A stretch of DNA of 64,000 nucleotides, taken from contig OZ024783.1 of assembly GCA_964017065.1 (NCBI GenBank), positions 7,666,391-7,730,390 on the forward strand, given 5' to 3'. The position numbers were made by a program, and so were the translations under genes. The notes beneath the pieces were generated by a model. The model worked only from the letters and a program-made list of their open reading frames with translations. It searched no databases and was not told where the DNA came from. This DNA is from Haliclona indistincta (taxonomy: Eukaryota; Porifera; Demospongiae; Haplosclerida; Chalinidae). Shown here piece after piece: positions 1 through 11,010 of the stretch (position 1 is its first letter; every line of letters starts with the position of its first letter).

Positions 1-535
1 GTCAGTCAGCACGTTGGTAAAGCTGTACACTTTTGATTTTTTCTTACCATGCTATTGTGAATTAAAGGATATTATTTTGTTAGTTTTGGGAACATTGTGA
101 ATTTCTTTAAAAAATCACGGTCACATGTAGAGATGACCATGGTTCATTGCTGCATTGAGCTGAGAACCAGCTATTCTGTGTGGAGGGATCTACATGTACA
201 AGTGCTCAACAAAAAGGATCGAACAGCACGAGCAGAGTAACAACACTTGCACATACTCTATTCTGCAGTTGCACTGAGGTAGTTGGCACAGTCACTACAT
301 CAGGTCAGGTGATCTACTGATAGGACTTTGTACTTTACATGTACCTATACTAGCAATGGTCCAATCAACCTTGAACTCAATGTAAACTGCTATGTCTCAC
401 AATGGGTCAAAGGTTATGCACCTGTCACAACTTGGTCTCAATAGTTTGTAAACGTAGTAATTATCCATGCATGCAGCCCTTGTAGCCTAGCCCAGTGTAG
501 CTCGATTTCAACTGTTAGTCGCTGTCAATCCAATC
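1..535 (+). repeat. Upstream half of the first tandem receptor unit
   Basis: No gene is visible. The stretch is repeated with modest divergence at about 2110-2668, 4010-4456 and 5810-6297, always just before a receptor start codon, so it is the intergenic part of a roughly 1.8-2.1 kb tandem unit. The last 50 bases carry a leader with GTGTAGCTC about 40 bp before the ATG. The same core recurs upstream of other subfamilies and is a candidate promoter or transcript-start element. Confidence 0.6.
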
Positions 536-1519
536 ATGAGTAACAACAGTAGCATTGTGGCTGATGCTGTCTCCATTCCTCTGGCAGGAGTGTCTACCAT
601 TGCTTGTATCATAGCTTTGGGAGTTCTGCTATACTACAAGATGTGGCATTCATTCATCTATCGTTTGGTGCTCTACAAGTTTATATCACTGATTGTCTTT
701 TCTTTGAGCTCAATAATTTTTTTCGCCTATGATTGGATAATCTTTACTAAAGGAAAAGATGGAGTTAATTTGCTTAATGAAACTACTAACTTAATAATCG
801 TTATAATTGCTTGCGCTATTGGCAGTCTATCAATATTCTTTTCTTTTATGACTTGTTTAACTGTGTGTGTATATTTGATGGCTCTCCACAACTATCAGTT
901 CACATACAAATCTGATTTCTGTATTCTTGTTCCATCCATCCTTTATTGCGTAACTTTCGCAGTAGTGAATGGACTTTGGATGATACCACAGTTTTATATG
1001 AATTATAGCATTTCTTTGATCTTATATGTGCTTTATGGTCTACCAATTCTTGTCACCATTCTATTCACAGCACTGACATTGGTGCCACTGTGCTGTAGAG
1101 CTTGTGGATATAACCTGTGTATGAAGACTGCTGCTACAATAGAGAGTCACAGGAAGGCACTGAAAGAAATACTACCATTCTACAGTCTAGTTGTGCCCTT
1201 TTTCTTTATTCTTGTAACATGTCAAGTGCCATCAGTTGGTGTGAGTGTATTTTATAACATTTTATTCATGACTCCAGGACTAATTTATGCTTTGTCGTTT
1301 GCTCTACACCTCTTCTTTATAAGGAAGAATCTTAAAAAGTTCCGAAGCAAGAAGAAAGCACCACAAACCACTGGTTATGGGTCAGTCCAGTGTCGTACCT
1401 ATCATGTAGAGTCATTCACTAGTGAAGGAATATCTGAGACATGTAACACTGAACATGTTGCTGTGAGTGAGGACGAAGAAGATACACGATTTCTCCTCAG
1501 AAAGAACAACGATATATGA
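536..1519 (+). CDS. 7TM receptor-like protein, array gene 1 (intact)
   Basis: A single-exon 327-residue protein with seven hydrophobic segments at roughly 12-34, 42-70, 87-114, 128-150, 159-187, 214-236 and 239-262, consistent with a plasma-membrane GPCR-like receptor. The short N-terminus (MSNNSS) and the loop after TM2 (NETT) carry N-glycosylation sequons, which places both outside. Cytoplasmic landmarks are loop 1 (KMWHSFIYR), loop 2 (MALHNYQFTYKSD), a Cys-rich loop 3 (CCRACGYNLC then TIESHRKALKE), a basic stretch after TM7 (FIRKNLKKFR) and an acidic tail SEDEEDTRFLL. DTRFLL fits the [DE]xxxL[LI] adaptor-binding consensus. No DRY or NPxxY motif is seen, so I do not assign a known GPCR class. 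The ATG is fixed by identical starts in genes 2-5. Function is unknown. Confidence 0.82.
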   Translation: MSNNSSIVADAVSIPLAGVSTIACIIALGVLLYYKMWHSFIYRLVLYKFISLIVFSLSSIIFFAYDWIIFTKGKDGVNLLNETTNLIIVIIACAIGSLSIFFSFMTCLTVCVYLMALHNYQFTYKSDFCILVPSILYCVTFAVVNGLWMIPQFYMNYSISLILYVLYGLPILVTILFTALTLVPLCCRACGYNLCMKTAATIESHRKALKEILPFYSLVVPFFFILVTCQVPSVGVSVFYNILFMTPGLIYALSFALHLFFIRKNLKKFRSKKKAPQTTGYGSVQCRTYHVESFTSEGISETCNTEHVAVSEDEEDTRFLLRKNNDI

Positions 1520-2668
1520 TCATTATACATAGGATCTCACATTCTCTCATGGAATGGGATAAAACTGTCTGTGCTTGTTATTATGCAGACGGTTCTGTAT
1601 TCATGAGTGTTTTTGTGTATAGCCTGAACATTACATTGAAAATTGAACAACAATGAGAAATGGTGGTTGTGAAAATGAGAGTGAGAGCTTAATTTCTCAG
1701 CGAGTTATTGAGCAGTCAATGTCGACCATTTGTGTAGCGAGTACAATTCTCAATTTCTTCTCAGGAGTAATGGACGGTCACAAAAAGAAAAATTGTAGTG
1801 TAAACTAAATTTTGCAGTATGTTCATGTGACTACACAATCAGTCTGAGTAGTTATATATAAGCTGTGATATTCTCTTACGCTATGATAGCAGCTGTAGTG
1901 AGTAGCACTATGATTACTGATATACACAAGGATTGTGTGTCCTGTACTGTATGATCTGCACTGTACTGTATGATCTGGTCAGTGAGGATGTCAATTTGTA
2001 CTGTGAAATTTTAGTCAACTGTGTTAAGATCTACACTGTTGACATAATTTTTGTTTTAGTTAGACATACAGACAAATACCAAATCAGTGAAGCTGTAGAT
2101 TTTTGTGTTTTTTTTTCTTACCAGGCTATTGTGAAGAAAAGGATATTTGTTAGTTTTGGGAACATTGTGAGTGTGTGTCTTTGAAAGACTCACGGTCACA
2201 TGTAGATATGACCATGGTACATGGCTGCATTGAGCTGAGAACCAGCTATTCTGTGTGGAGGGATCTACATGTACCAGTGCTCAACAAACAGTATCAAACA
2301 GCACAAGCAGAGCAACAACACTTGCACATACTCTCTTGAGTAGTTACACTGAAACCTTTGGTAGTTGACACAGACACTACACAACAAGTCAGGTGATGTA
2401 CTGGGTTAGACTTTGTACTTTACATGCACCTATACTAGCAATGCTCCAGTCACCCTTGAAGTCAATGTAAACTGCTATGTCTCTCACAATGGGTGATGAG
2501 GCTATGCACTGATTTATCTAGTTTTCCTGTGACAACATTACTAAAATTGGTCTCAATAGTTTGTAAAAGTAGTAATTATCCATGCCTACAATAAGTTGCA
2601 ACTAGCAAGCCCTTGCAGCGTAGCCCAGTGTAGCTTGATTTCAACTGTTAGTCGCTGTCAATCCAATC
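1520..2668. repeat. Intergenic part of tandem unit 1-2
   Basis: The first 400 bases are 3' flank that recurs after genes 2 and 3 (3674-4000, 5451-5800). The rest repeats the upstream half seen at 1-535. A TATA-like run sits near 1852, far from the next ATG. Small open frames here (for example 1933-2184) are not conserved between unit copies and I do not consider them coding. Confidence 0.55.
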
Positions 2669-3673
2669 ATGAGTAACAACAATATCAGTAATTCTGAAAT
2701 TGTGGCTGAGATTGCCTCTATACCTCTGGCAGGAGTGTCTACCATTGCTTGTATCATAGCTTTGGGAGTTCTGCTATACTACAAGATGTGGCGTTCATTC
2801 ATCTATCGTTTGGTGCTCTACAAGTTTATATCACTGATTGTCTTTTCTTTGAGCTCCATAATTTTATTCGCCTTTTATTTGATAATCTTTACGAAAGAAA
2901 AAGCTGGAGTTAACTTGGTCAATGAAACTACTAACTTAAGAATCATTTTATTTACTTGTGCTAATGGAAGTCTATCAATATTCTATTCTTTTATGACTTG
3001 TTTAACTGTGTGTGTGTATTTGATGGCTCTTCACAACTACCAGTTCACATACAAATCTGATCTCTGTATTGTTGTTCCGTCCATCCTTTATTTCGTAATT
3101 GCTGCAGTAGTGAAAACCGTTTGGATAATACCACAACCACAGTTTTATATGAATTATCGTATTTCTGTGATCGTATATGTACTTTTTGGTCTACCAATTC
3201 TAGTTAACATTGTATTCACAGCACTGACATTGGTGCCACTGTGCTGTAGAGCTTGTGGATATAACCTGTGTATGAAGACTGCTGCTACAATAGAGAGTCA
3301 CAGGAAGGCACTGAGAGAGATAGTACCATTTTACAGTCTTTTAGTGCCCTTATTCATTATTTTTATATATCTTTTTAATGTGCGATCAGTTGGTGTGATT
3401 ATATATGCTGACGTCATGTTTGGTGCTCCAGGTCTCGTTTATGCTTTGTCGTTTGCTCTACACCTCTTCTTTATAAGGAAGAATCTTAAAAAGTTCCGAA
3501 GCAAGAGGAAAGCACCACGAACCACTGGTTATGGGTCAGTCCAGCGTCGTACCTATCATGTAGAGTCATTCACTAGTGAAGGAATATCTGAGACATGTAA
3601 CACTGAACATGTTGTTGTGAGTGAGGATGAAGAAGATACACGATATCTCCTCAGAAAGAACAACAATGTATGA
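2669..3673 (+). CDS. 7TM receptor-like protein, array gene 2 (intact)
   Basis: 334 residues with the topology and cytoplasmic blocks of the gene at 536. The N-terminus is slightly longer (MSNNNISNSEIVAEIAS). The loop after TM2 keeps NETTN, but the loop before TM5 reads PQPQFYMNYRIS, so the NYS sequon of gene 1 is lost and two residues are added. TM6 and the TM6-TM7 loop differ strongly from gene 1, while TM1, loop 3 and the tail are nearly identical, including at silent sites. The tail ends in SEDEEDTRYLL, a [DE]xxxLL motif. It is followed by the same 3' flank as gene 1, so the two genes arose by tandem duplication of a unit of about 2.1 kb. Confidence 0.82.
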   Translation: MSNNNISNSEIVAEIASIPLAGVSTIACIIALGVLLYYKMWRSFIYRLVLYKFISLIVFSLSSIILFAFYLIIFTKEKAGVNLVNETTNLRIILFTCANGSLSIFYSFMTCLTVCVYLMALHNYQFTYKSDLCIVVPSILYFVIAAVVKTVWIIPQPQFYMNYRISVIVYVLFGLPILVNIVFTALTLVPLCCRACGYNLCMKTAATIESHRKALREIVPFYSLLVPLFIIFIYLFNVRSVGVIIYADVMFGAPGLVYALSFALHLFFIRKNLKKFRSKRKAPRTTGYGSVQRRTYHVESFTSEGISETCNTEHVVVSEDEEDTRYLLRKNNNV

Positions 3674-4456
3674 TCATTATACATAGGAAGTCACATTCTC
3701 TCATGGAACGTGATAAAAACTGTGTGTGCTTGTTATCATGTGGACGGTTCTGTATTCATACGATACTCATGAGTGTTTTTATGTAAAGCCTGAATATTAC
3801 ATTGAACATTGAACTACAATGAGAAACGGTGGTTGTCAAAATGAGGGTGAGAGCATAAATTCTCAGCAAGTTATTGAGCAGTCAATGTCGACCATTTGTG
3901 TAGTGAGTACAATTCTCAATTTCTTCTCAGGAGATCATAAAAACGAAATTTGTGGTGTAAATTAAATTTTGCGGTGTTCGACTATCACAATCAGTCGTGA
4001 AGAAAATGTTTTTTTAATAATTGCTAGTTTTGTTGACATTGTGAGTGTCTCACGGTCACATGTAGAGATGACCATGGTTCATGACTGCATTGAGCTGAAA
4101 ACTAGCCATTTAGGGATCTACATGTACAAGTGCAAAACAAAAACGATCGAACAGCATGACAACACTTGCTCATACTCTCTTCAACAGTTGCACTGAGGTA
4201 GTTGACACAGTCACTATACAACAGGTGAGGTGATCTACTGATATGGTGTGTTAGACTTTGTACTTTATATGTACTTGTACTAGCAATGGTCCAATCACCA
4301 ATGTAAACTGCTATGTCTCACAATGGGTCAAAGGTTATGCACCTGTGACAACTTGGTCTCAATAGTTTGTAAAAGTAGTAATTATCCATGTATACAGCCC
4401 TTGTAGCGTAGCCCAGTGTAGCTTGATTTCAACTGTTAGTCGCTGTCAATCCAATC
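3674..4456. repeat. Intergenic part of tandem unit 2-3
   Basis: A copy of the 3' flank and upstream half of the tandem unit, shortened by several small deletions relative to 1520-2668. No gene is supported. Confidence 0.5.
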
Positions 4457-5450
4457 ATGAGTAACAACAGTAGCAGTAATTCAGTATTTGTGGCTGTTGC
4501 TGTCTCCATACCTCTGGCAGGAGTGTCTACCATTGCTTGTATCATAGCTTTGGGAGTTCTGCTATACTACAAGATGTGGCGTTCATTCATCTATCGTTTG
4601 GTGCTCTACAAATTTATAACACTGATCATCTTTTCTTTGAGCTCGATAATGTTATTGGCCTATTATTTGATAATCTTTACTAAACAAAAAGCTGGAGTTG
4701 ACTTGTTCAATGAAACTACTAACTTAAGAATAGTTTTAATTGCTTGTACCAAGGGCAGTACATCAATTTTCTATTCTTTTATGACTTGTATAACTGTGTG
4801 TATATTTGATGGCTCTCCACAACTACCAGTTCACATACAAATCTGATCTCTGTGTTCTTGTTCCATCCATCCTTTATTTCGTAATTCCTGCAGTAGCGAA
4901 TCTACGTTGGATAATACCACAGTTTCATATGAATTATAGTATTTCTATGATCATATATGTGCTTTTTGGGCTACCAATTCCTATCAGCATTGTATTCATA
5001 GCACTGACATTGGTGCCACTGTGCTGTAGAGCTTGTGGATATAACCTGTGTATGAAGACTGCTGCTACAATAGAGAGTCACAGGAAGGCACTGAGAGAAA
5101 TACTACCATTCTACAGTCTTGTAGTGCCCTTCTTTATTCTCATATGTCTTTTTAAAGTGCCATCATTTGGTGTGGTTGTATTTTATGACATCGTATTTGG
5201 CACTCCAGGTCTCATTTATGCTTTGTCGTTTGCTCTACACCTCTGCTTTATAAGGAAGAATCTTAAAAAGTTCCGAGGAAAGAAGAAAGCACCACAAACC
5301 ACTGGTTATGGGTCAGTCCAGCGTCGTACCTATCATGTAGAGTCATTCACTAGTGAAGGAATATCTGAGACATGTAACACTGAACATGTTGCTGTGAGTG
5401 AGGACGAAGAAGATACACGGTTTCTCCTCAGAAAGAATAACATTGTATGA
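4457..5450 (+). pseudogene. 7TM receptor, array gene 3 (one frameshift)
   Basis: The reading frame opens normally (MSNNSSSNSVFVAVAVS) through TM3, then shifts at about 4795-4805. The GT run that encodes TVCVYLMAL in gene 1 is two bases shorter, giving TVCIFDGSP and a stop at 4846. The correct frame resumes from LMALHNYQF and stays open to the normal tail (SEDEEDTRFLL, stop at 5450). Apart from this dinucleotide loss the copy looks intact, with no further stops. The same lesion occurs in the next copy at 6298. A collapsed or miscalled GT repeat in the assembly is an alternative to true inactivation. Confidence 0.75.
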
Positions 5451-6297
5451 TCATTATACATAGGATCTCACATTCTCTCATTGAATGTGATAAAAACTGT
5501 GTGTGCTTGTTATTATGTGGACGGTTCTGTATTCATACGATACACATGAGTGTTTTTTGTAAAGCCTGAACATAGCATTGAACATTGAACAGCAATGAAA
5601 GAACAGTGGTTGTGAAAATGAGGGTGAGAGGATAATTTCTCAGCGAGCTATTGAGCAGTCAATGTCGATCATTTGTGTAGTGAATACCATTCTCAATTTC
5701 TTCTCAGGTGTAATGAATGATCACAACAAGGAAATTTGTAGTGTAATTAAATTTTGCAGAGTGTTCATGTGACTACCACAATCAATCGTGAAGAAAATGT
5801 GGTTTTTATAATTGTTATTTTGTGAGTGTCTCAAGGTCACATAGAGATGACCAGCTGTATTGAGCTGAAAACCAGCTATTTTGTGTGGAAGGATCAACAT
5901 GTACAAGTGCTAAACAAAAAGGATAGAACAGCATGAGCAGAGAAACAACACTTGCACATACTCTCTTCAACAGTTGCACTGAGGTAGTTGACACAGTCAC
6001 TACATCAGGTCAGGTGATCTACTGATAGGATGTTAATATAGACCATGTACTTTACATGTACTTGTACTAGCAATGCTCCAGTCACCCTTGAACTCAATGT
6101 AAACTGCTATGTCTCACAATGGGTGATGAGGTTATGCACTTATTTATCTAGTATTCCTGTGACAACATTACTAAACTTGGTCTCAACAGTTTGTAAAAGT
6201 AGTAATTATCCATGCCTACAATAATTGCAACTAGCAAGCCCTTGTAGCGTAGCCCAGTGTAGCTCGATTTCAACTGTTAGTTGCTGTCAATCCAATC
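5451..6297. repeat. Intergenic part of tandem unit 3-4
   Basis: 3' flank plus upstream half of the tandem receptor unit, as before genes 2 and 3. No gene is supported; the short minus-strand open frames near 5720-6000 are not conserved in the other unit copies. Confidence 0.5.
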
Positions 6298-7306
6298 ATG
6301 AGTAACAACAGTAGCAGTGATTCTGTAATTGTGGCTGATGCTGTCTCCATACCTCTGACAGGAGTGTCTACCATTGCTTGTATCATAGCTTTGGGAGTTC
6401 TGCTATACTACAAGATGTGGCATTCATTCATCTATCGTTTGGTGCTCTACAAGTTTATATCACTGATTGTCTTTTCTTTGAGCTCAACATGTTTATTCGC
6501 CTATTATTTGATAATCTTTACTAAAGAAAACGCTGGAGTTAACTTGGTCAATGAAACTACTAACTTAAGAATCGTTTTAATTGCTTTTACTAATGGAAAT
6601 CTAGCAATATTCTTTTCTTTTATGACTAGTATAACTGTGTGTATATTTGATGGCTCTCCACAACTACCAGTTCACATACAAATCTGATCTCTGTATTCTT
6701 GTTCCATCCATCCTTTATTTCGTAATTGTTGCAGTATTGTATGCACTTTGGATAATACCACAGTTTTATATGAATTATAGTATTTCTATGATCTTATATG
6801 TGCTTTGTGGTCTACCAATTCTTGTCAACATTGTATTCACAGCACTGACGTTGGTGCCACTGTGCTGTAGAGCTTGTGGATATAACCTGTGTATGAAGAC
6901 TGCTGCTACAATAGAGAGTCACAGGAAGGCATTGAGAGAGATACTACCACTCTACAGTCTTGTAGTGCTCATAATATATCTTTTTCTTCTCATAATATAT
7001 CTTTTTCAAGCGCGATCAGTTGGTGTGTCTATATTTTATAACATTTCCTTAACGACTCCAGGACTAGTATATTCTTTGTCGTTTGCTCTACACCTCTGCT
7101 TTATAAGGAAGAATCTTAAAAAGTTCCGAGGCAAGAAGAAAGCACCACAAACCACTGGTTATGGCTCACTTCAGCGTCGTACCTATCATGTAGAGTCATT
7201 CACTAGTGAAGGAATATCTGAGACATTTAACACTGAACATGTTGCTGTGAGTGAGGACGAGGAAGATACACGATTTCTCCTCAGAAAGAACAACATACAG
7301 TTATGA
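6298..7306 (+). pseudogene. 7TM receptor, array gene 4 (same frameshift as gene 3)
   Basis: The start (MSNNSSSDSVIVADAVS) and TM1-TM3 are open. The frame then breaks at the same GT run after TM3 as in gene 3 (near 6640-6650), giving CIFDGSP and a stop at 6687. The second part, from MALHNYQFTYKSD, is open to the stop at 7306. TM6 holds a direct duplication of about 21 bp (LIIYLF repeated), which adds seven residues to that helix. The C-terminus ends RKNNIQL, beyond the usual end, and the normal 3' flank of genes 1-3 is replaced after 7310. Confidence 0.75.
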
Positions 7307-7579
7307 GCAATTATTCCTAGCAATAATAAGTGTAGAGGCTATGCATTGTACATAAGAAATAATTTTATCAAGTTTATTCTATTATCTCAGCCATGTGAGA
7401 GGCTCTTATCTTTAAAAAATTTATCACTTGTAGAGCAGTGAGTACAGTTGACAAAATTGTTATGACTTAGGAAAACATTTTGACAAGGCAATTGATGATA
7501 AGATCAGTCATAGTAATTCTGAATGTGGTATTGTGACCAGCTGGTCAATTTCAAGTGTTCTCCACGATACAGTCCCAGC

Positions 7580-8588
7580 ATGAGTAATAACAGTAGCAGT
7601 ATCATTGTGGCTGATGCTGTTTCCATTCCTCTGGCAGGAGTGTCTACCATTGCTTGTATCATAGCTTTGGGAGTTCTGCTATACTACAAGATGTGGCGTT
7701 CATTCATCTATCGTTTGGTGCTCTACCTGTTAATATCACTGTTGGTCTCTTCTTTGAGTACAGTTGGTATTGCATTCTTCAATCTTTGTTTGGATGGTAG
7801 AGAAGTTTTGCATGAAGTGAACTTGAGAAATGAAACTACCTCTGGCTATGTTGCTGGTGTCTCTTTACTTGTCTTTATCAACTGTGGTCAAGTAATTGCC
7901 GTTTTGCTGGTTACTTGTATAACCGTTTGTATACATCTAATGGCTCTCCACAACTACCAGTTCACATATAAATCTGATCTTTTGTTGTTCATCTTATCTT
8001 TCCTCTCTTTAGTGATTACTGTAGTAGTGTCAATATTGGTGTATGTGTATTTAGCGAAAGGAGATTACAATGAGGATTATGGCATTGTGGTTCTAGCTTG
8101 CCTCTTAAGTCTGGCGATTTTTGTCAATGTTGTATTCATAGCACTGACATTGGTGCCACTGTGCTGTAGAGCTTGTGGATATAACCTGTGCATGAGGACT
8201 GCTGCTACAATAGAGAGTCACAGGAAGGCACTGAGAGAGATACTACCATTCTACAGTCTTGTAGTGCCTTTTTTCTTTTTTTGTCTTGTTGTATCTGGTA
8301 TCTTTTTTCGACATTGAAAATTTCGTATACAACGTCATAATTTTTAGCATTCCAGGACTGATCTGTGCCGTATCCTTTGCATTGCATCTTTTCCTTGTAA
8401 AGAAGAAGCTCAAGAAGCTACGAGACATAAATATAGTGTCTGGAACAAGTGTTTATGGCTCAGTTCGCAACCGTACAACAGTGTTCACTAGTGAAGGAAT
8501 ATCTGAGACATGTAACGCGGAGAATGTAGTGCCGAGTGAGAACGAAGAGGATTTGCGATTTCTTCTCAAAAGGAACAATCCAGAATAG
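7580..8588 (+). pseudogene. 7TM receptor, array gene 5 (frameshift in TM6)
   Basis: The homologous ATG is at 7580 (MSNNSSSIIVADAVS); the frame is open further upstream to 7523 but that part matches no other copy. TM1-TM5 and loop 3 are normal, with a long TM2-TM3 loop (LDGREVLHEVNLRNETTS). The frame breaks between about 8290 and 8315, around a run of T residues, and would end at 8317. The remaining TM6-TM7 and tail (SENEEDLRFLLKRNN) lie in another frame and stop at 8588. The tail has drifted from the family consensus, as expected of a copy under relaxed selection. Confidence 0.7.
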
Positions 8589-8729
8589 TAAACTGTACAT
8601 GTATGGACATTGTTTACTTAGTGTGGACTTGTAGATAATGTGTTTACTACACACATGCGGCTCAATAGTGAAACATTTATCCAGTGGTTTTATTTTTATA
8701 AAAATCAAGAGTATATTTTCTAGCTCGTT

Positions 8730-8860
8730 GAGCAGCAAGCTAGTTCAGTTCAGTGAGCATACAACAGGATTAATTAGTGACAGATTATTTGAGACATGTA
8801 TAACACCGAGAAAGAAGCACGATTTTTTCTCAAGAGAACAACCCAGAATGGTAGCCACAC
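8730..8860 (+). pseudogene. Decayed receptor C-terminal tail fragment
   Basis: A short degenerate repeat of the end of gene 5. Recognisable pieces are an ATTAGTGA..ATTTGAGACATGTA stretch (TSEGISETC in intact genes) and a block matching the ..RFLLKRNNPE end. It has no membrane segments and no usable reading frame. The rest of 8589-9346 holds no gene that I can support. Confidence 0.45.
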
Positions 8861-9346
8861 CTAGGAGCCCATAACAAGAATGAGCATCCAACCTATAATA
8901 GGCATGTATACTAGGTGATCAAGTAGAAAGTTCACACAAGACCTGTCCTATATTTACAAGGCTGCACTTGTGCTAATGCAAATGAAATGGCAGTTGGTGT
9001 GCCCATGTAAACAGGTGGATTACCTGGATTACCTGGCTTACCATATATGGTTGTGTACATAGTAAGCACATGAGTACAATAGTAGCCGGCTCTATTGTTA
9101 CAGCACTCCTAACAACAGCCACAAAGCTGAAAGCCTTATCTGGAAGGTTTACAGAAATTTCGTAATACGGTATTACATTGCGTGATTCAGATTGAACACG
9201 GTTTGCGCTCTATGGTTGATGCTTTTAGATTGCAAGAAGTAGTGAAGTTGTCTTACTAACTATTCTCAGCAGCTTCAGCCAGAATGTTGTCTTGTCCGTG
9301 TGAGTCTCTTGAGTAGCCAGCTAGTGCCTGACTAACTGACTTAAAT

Positions 9347-10369
9347 ATGGATCATAGTAGAATTGTGACTGATGCTGTCTCCATACCTCTGGCAGGAGTG
9401 TCTACCATTGCTTGTATCATAGCTTTGGGAGTTCTGCTATACTACAAGATGTGGCACTCATTCATCTATCGTTTGGTGCTCTACATGTTTGCAACACTGA
9501 TTGTCTCCTCTCTGGTCAAAATATCATATGTGTCTTATGTTTTTGATGTTGAAAGATCTAATAGTATCACCATTGACAATGCCTTCAATAGCACGACATA
9601 TGTTCTCACTAGTAGCTGCTTGGCTGTTTCTTTCATGCTAATGAGCTCCATTACTGTCAGTATATATCTTCTTGCTCTCCATCACTGCCAGTTCTCATAC
9701 AAGTCTGATCTTTGCTTGCTTATCCTATCCATCCTGTATTTCGTAATTGTTTTAGTACTGATAATAATCTTGAAATCTGGCGATAATCGCTTATTACCAC
9801 TTACTGTAATAGTACTGACTCTACCGCTTCTTGTCAAGATAGGATTCACAGCACTGACATTGGTGCCACTGTGCTGTAGAGCTTGTGGATATAACCTGTG
9901 TATGAAGACTGCTGCTACAATAGAGAGTCACAGGAAGGCATTGAGAGAGATACTACCATTCTTCATTCTTATAGTGCCTTCTTTCTTGTTTGTCTTTTTA
10001 TTTCTGATATCATTGATCAGTATTGCTTTTTATGACAAAATTTTATACATACTTTACAGCATTCCAGAATTAATTTCTTCTCTATCATTTGCTCTTCACG
10101 TCTATTTTATAAGGAAAAGGCTCAAAAGATTACGAAGCAAGAGGGGAATTAAACAATATGGTTCTGTTAACCACGGTCGCAATCACCCTACAACAATGTA
10201 CACTAGTGAAGGAATGTCTGAGTCATGTATCACTGAACCTCTGATTGTGAATGAGAGTGATGTGGACACACGTGTTCTTTCCCGGAGAGAAATTGAGCTT
10301 TTGCTAACATCTTCAAATATTCTGAACATTCAACATAGTTCATGTGCTCATACTCAGAGTATTGCATAA
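9347..10369 (+). CDS. 7TM receptor-like protein, array gene 6 (intact, divergent)
   Basis: 340 residues starting MDHSRIVTDAVS. TM1, loop 1, loop 3 and the start of TM6 are nearly identical to the other copies. Loop 2 is altered to LALHHCQFSYKSD, and the TM2-TM3 loop (NSITIDNAFNSTTY, with an NST sequon) is unique. The tail is unusual: the acidic cluster is weaker (VNESDVDTRVLS), the canonical DxxxLL is lost, and the protein continues about 20 residues further through REIELLLTSSN, whose ExxxLL could replace the missing sorting motif (inference). The start is set by alignment of DAVSIPLAG with the other copies. Confidence 0.78.
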   Translation: MDHSRIVTDAVSIPLAGVSTIACIIALGVLLYYKMWHSFIYRLVLYMFATLIVSSLVKISYVSYVFDVERSNSITIDNAFNSTTYVLTSSCLAVSFMLMSSITVSIYLLALHHCQFSYKSDLCLLILSILYFVIVLVLIIILKSGDNRLLPLTVIVLTLPLLVKIGFTALTLVPLCCRACGYNLCMKTAATIESHRKALREILPFFILIVPSFLFVFLFLISLISIAFYDKILYILYSIPELISSLSFALHVYFIRKRLKRLRSKRGIKQYGSVNHGRNHPTTMYTSEGMSESCITEPLIVNESDVDTRVLSRREIELLLTSSNILNIQHSSCAHTQSIA

Positions 10370-10412
10370 CACATTGCTCACTGGCATTGTCTAAAGTATG
10401 TTTTATTATTAT

Positions 10413-11002
10413 CAAGAGTAAATAATGATAAGAGAGTATCGAACGCCGTATAGCCCCATACAAACACTCTGTGCAAAGTAACGTGACAGGCACGTGATTC
10501 TATGACGCAAACAGATCTTGGTGTGCCTAGTTGTGACGCAGGCGTCACGCCTCCCTCGATCGCGAGTGCTGTTTATATCGGTGATCGATGGCTAATCTTG
10601 TCTGAAAGAGACGCTCGAGCAAACAGCTGCATCATGGTTGACGAGGACGTGTTTTGCAGCCAACCACGAGAAGACGGGCCTGCTTGTCTGTGGAATCGAC
10701 GTCAAACTGCAGTTTGTCGGTGAACGTTTCCCGTCCAGCTTGCGCAAGACTCGTCACGGTCACTCTGCTGGGATCATTAGGCGGTTTTCTCTTTTGGACG
10801 CATTCTTTGAGTGGACTAGCTGGTCTTTTGGCCATTGAACGCTGTCTAGTACACCATTTTACAGTGACGTAGTGGGAGTGGTACGAACCAGCACTGCGTA
10901 ATAACACGTAATATTTCTCACTTGGCTGTCACGTTACTTCGCACAGAGTGTTTGTATGGGGCTATACGGCGTTCGATACTTTCTTATCATTATTTACTCT
11001 TG
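10413..11002. mobile_element. MITE with long terminal inverted repeats
   Basis: About 73 bp at 10413-10485 (CAAGAGTAAATAATG...) are inverted at 10930-11002 with only about two mismatches. TTATTAT flanks both ends, a likely 7-bp target-site duplication. The element is about 590 bp, somewhat richer in G+C inside, and contains no recognisable transposase; small overlapping open frames at 10502-10907 look incidental. It sits just downstream of receptor gene 6. The superfamily is uncertain; the TSD length is compatible with hAT-like or related elements. Confidence 0.75.
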
Positions 11003-11010
11003 TTATTATC

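Noticed and set aside
4770..4840. A GT...AG mini-intron that would remove the frameshift in genes 3 and 4
   Set aside because: The only GT-AG pair available would be about 34 bp and would delete the conserved loop 2 block, which is present and encoded in all intact copies.
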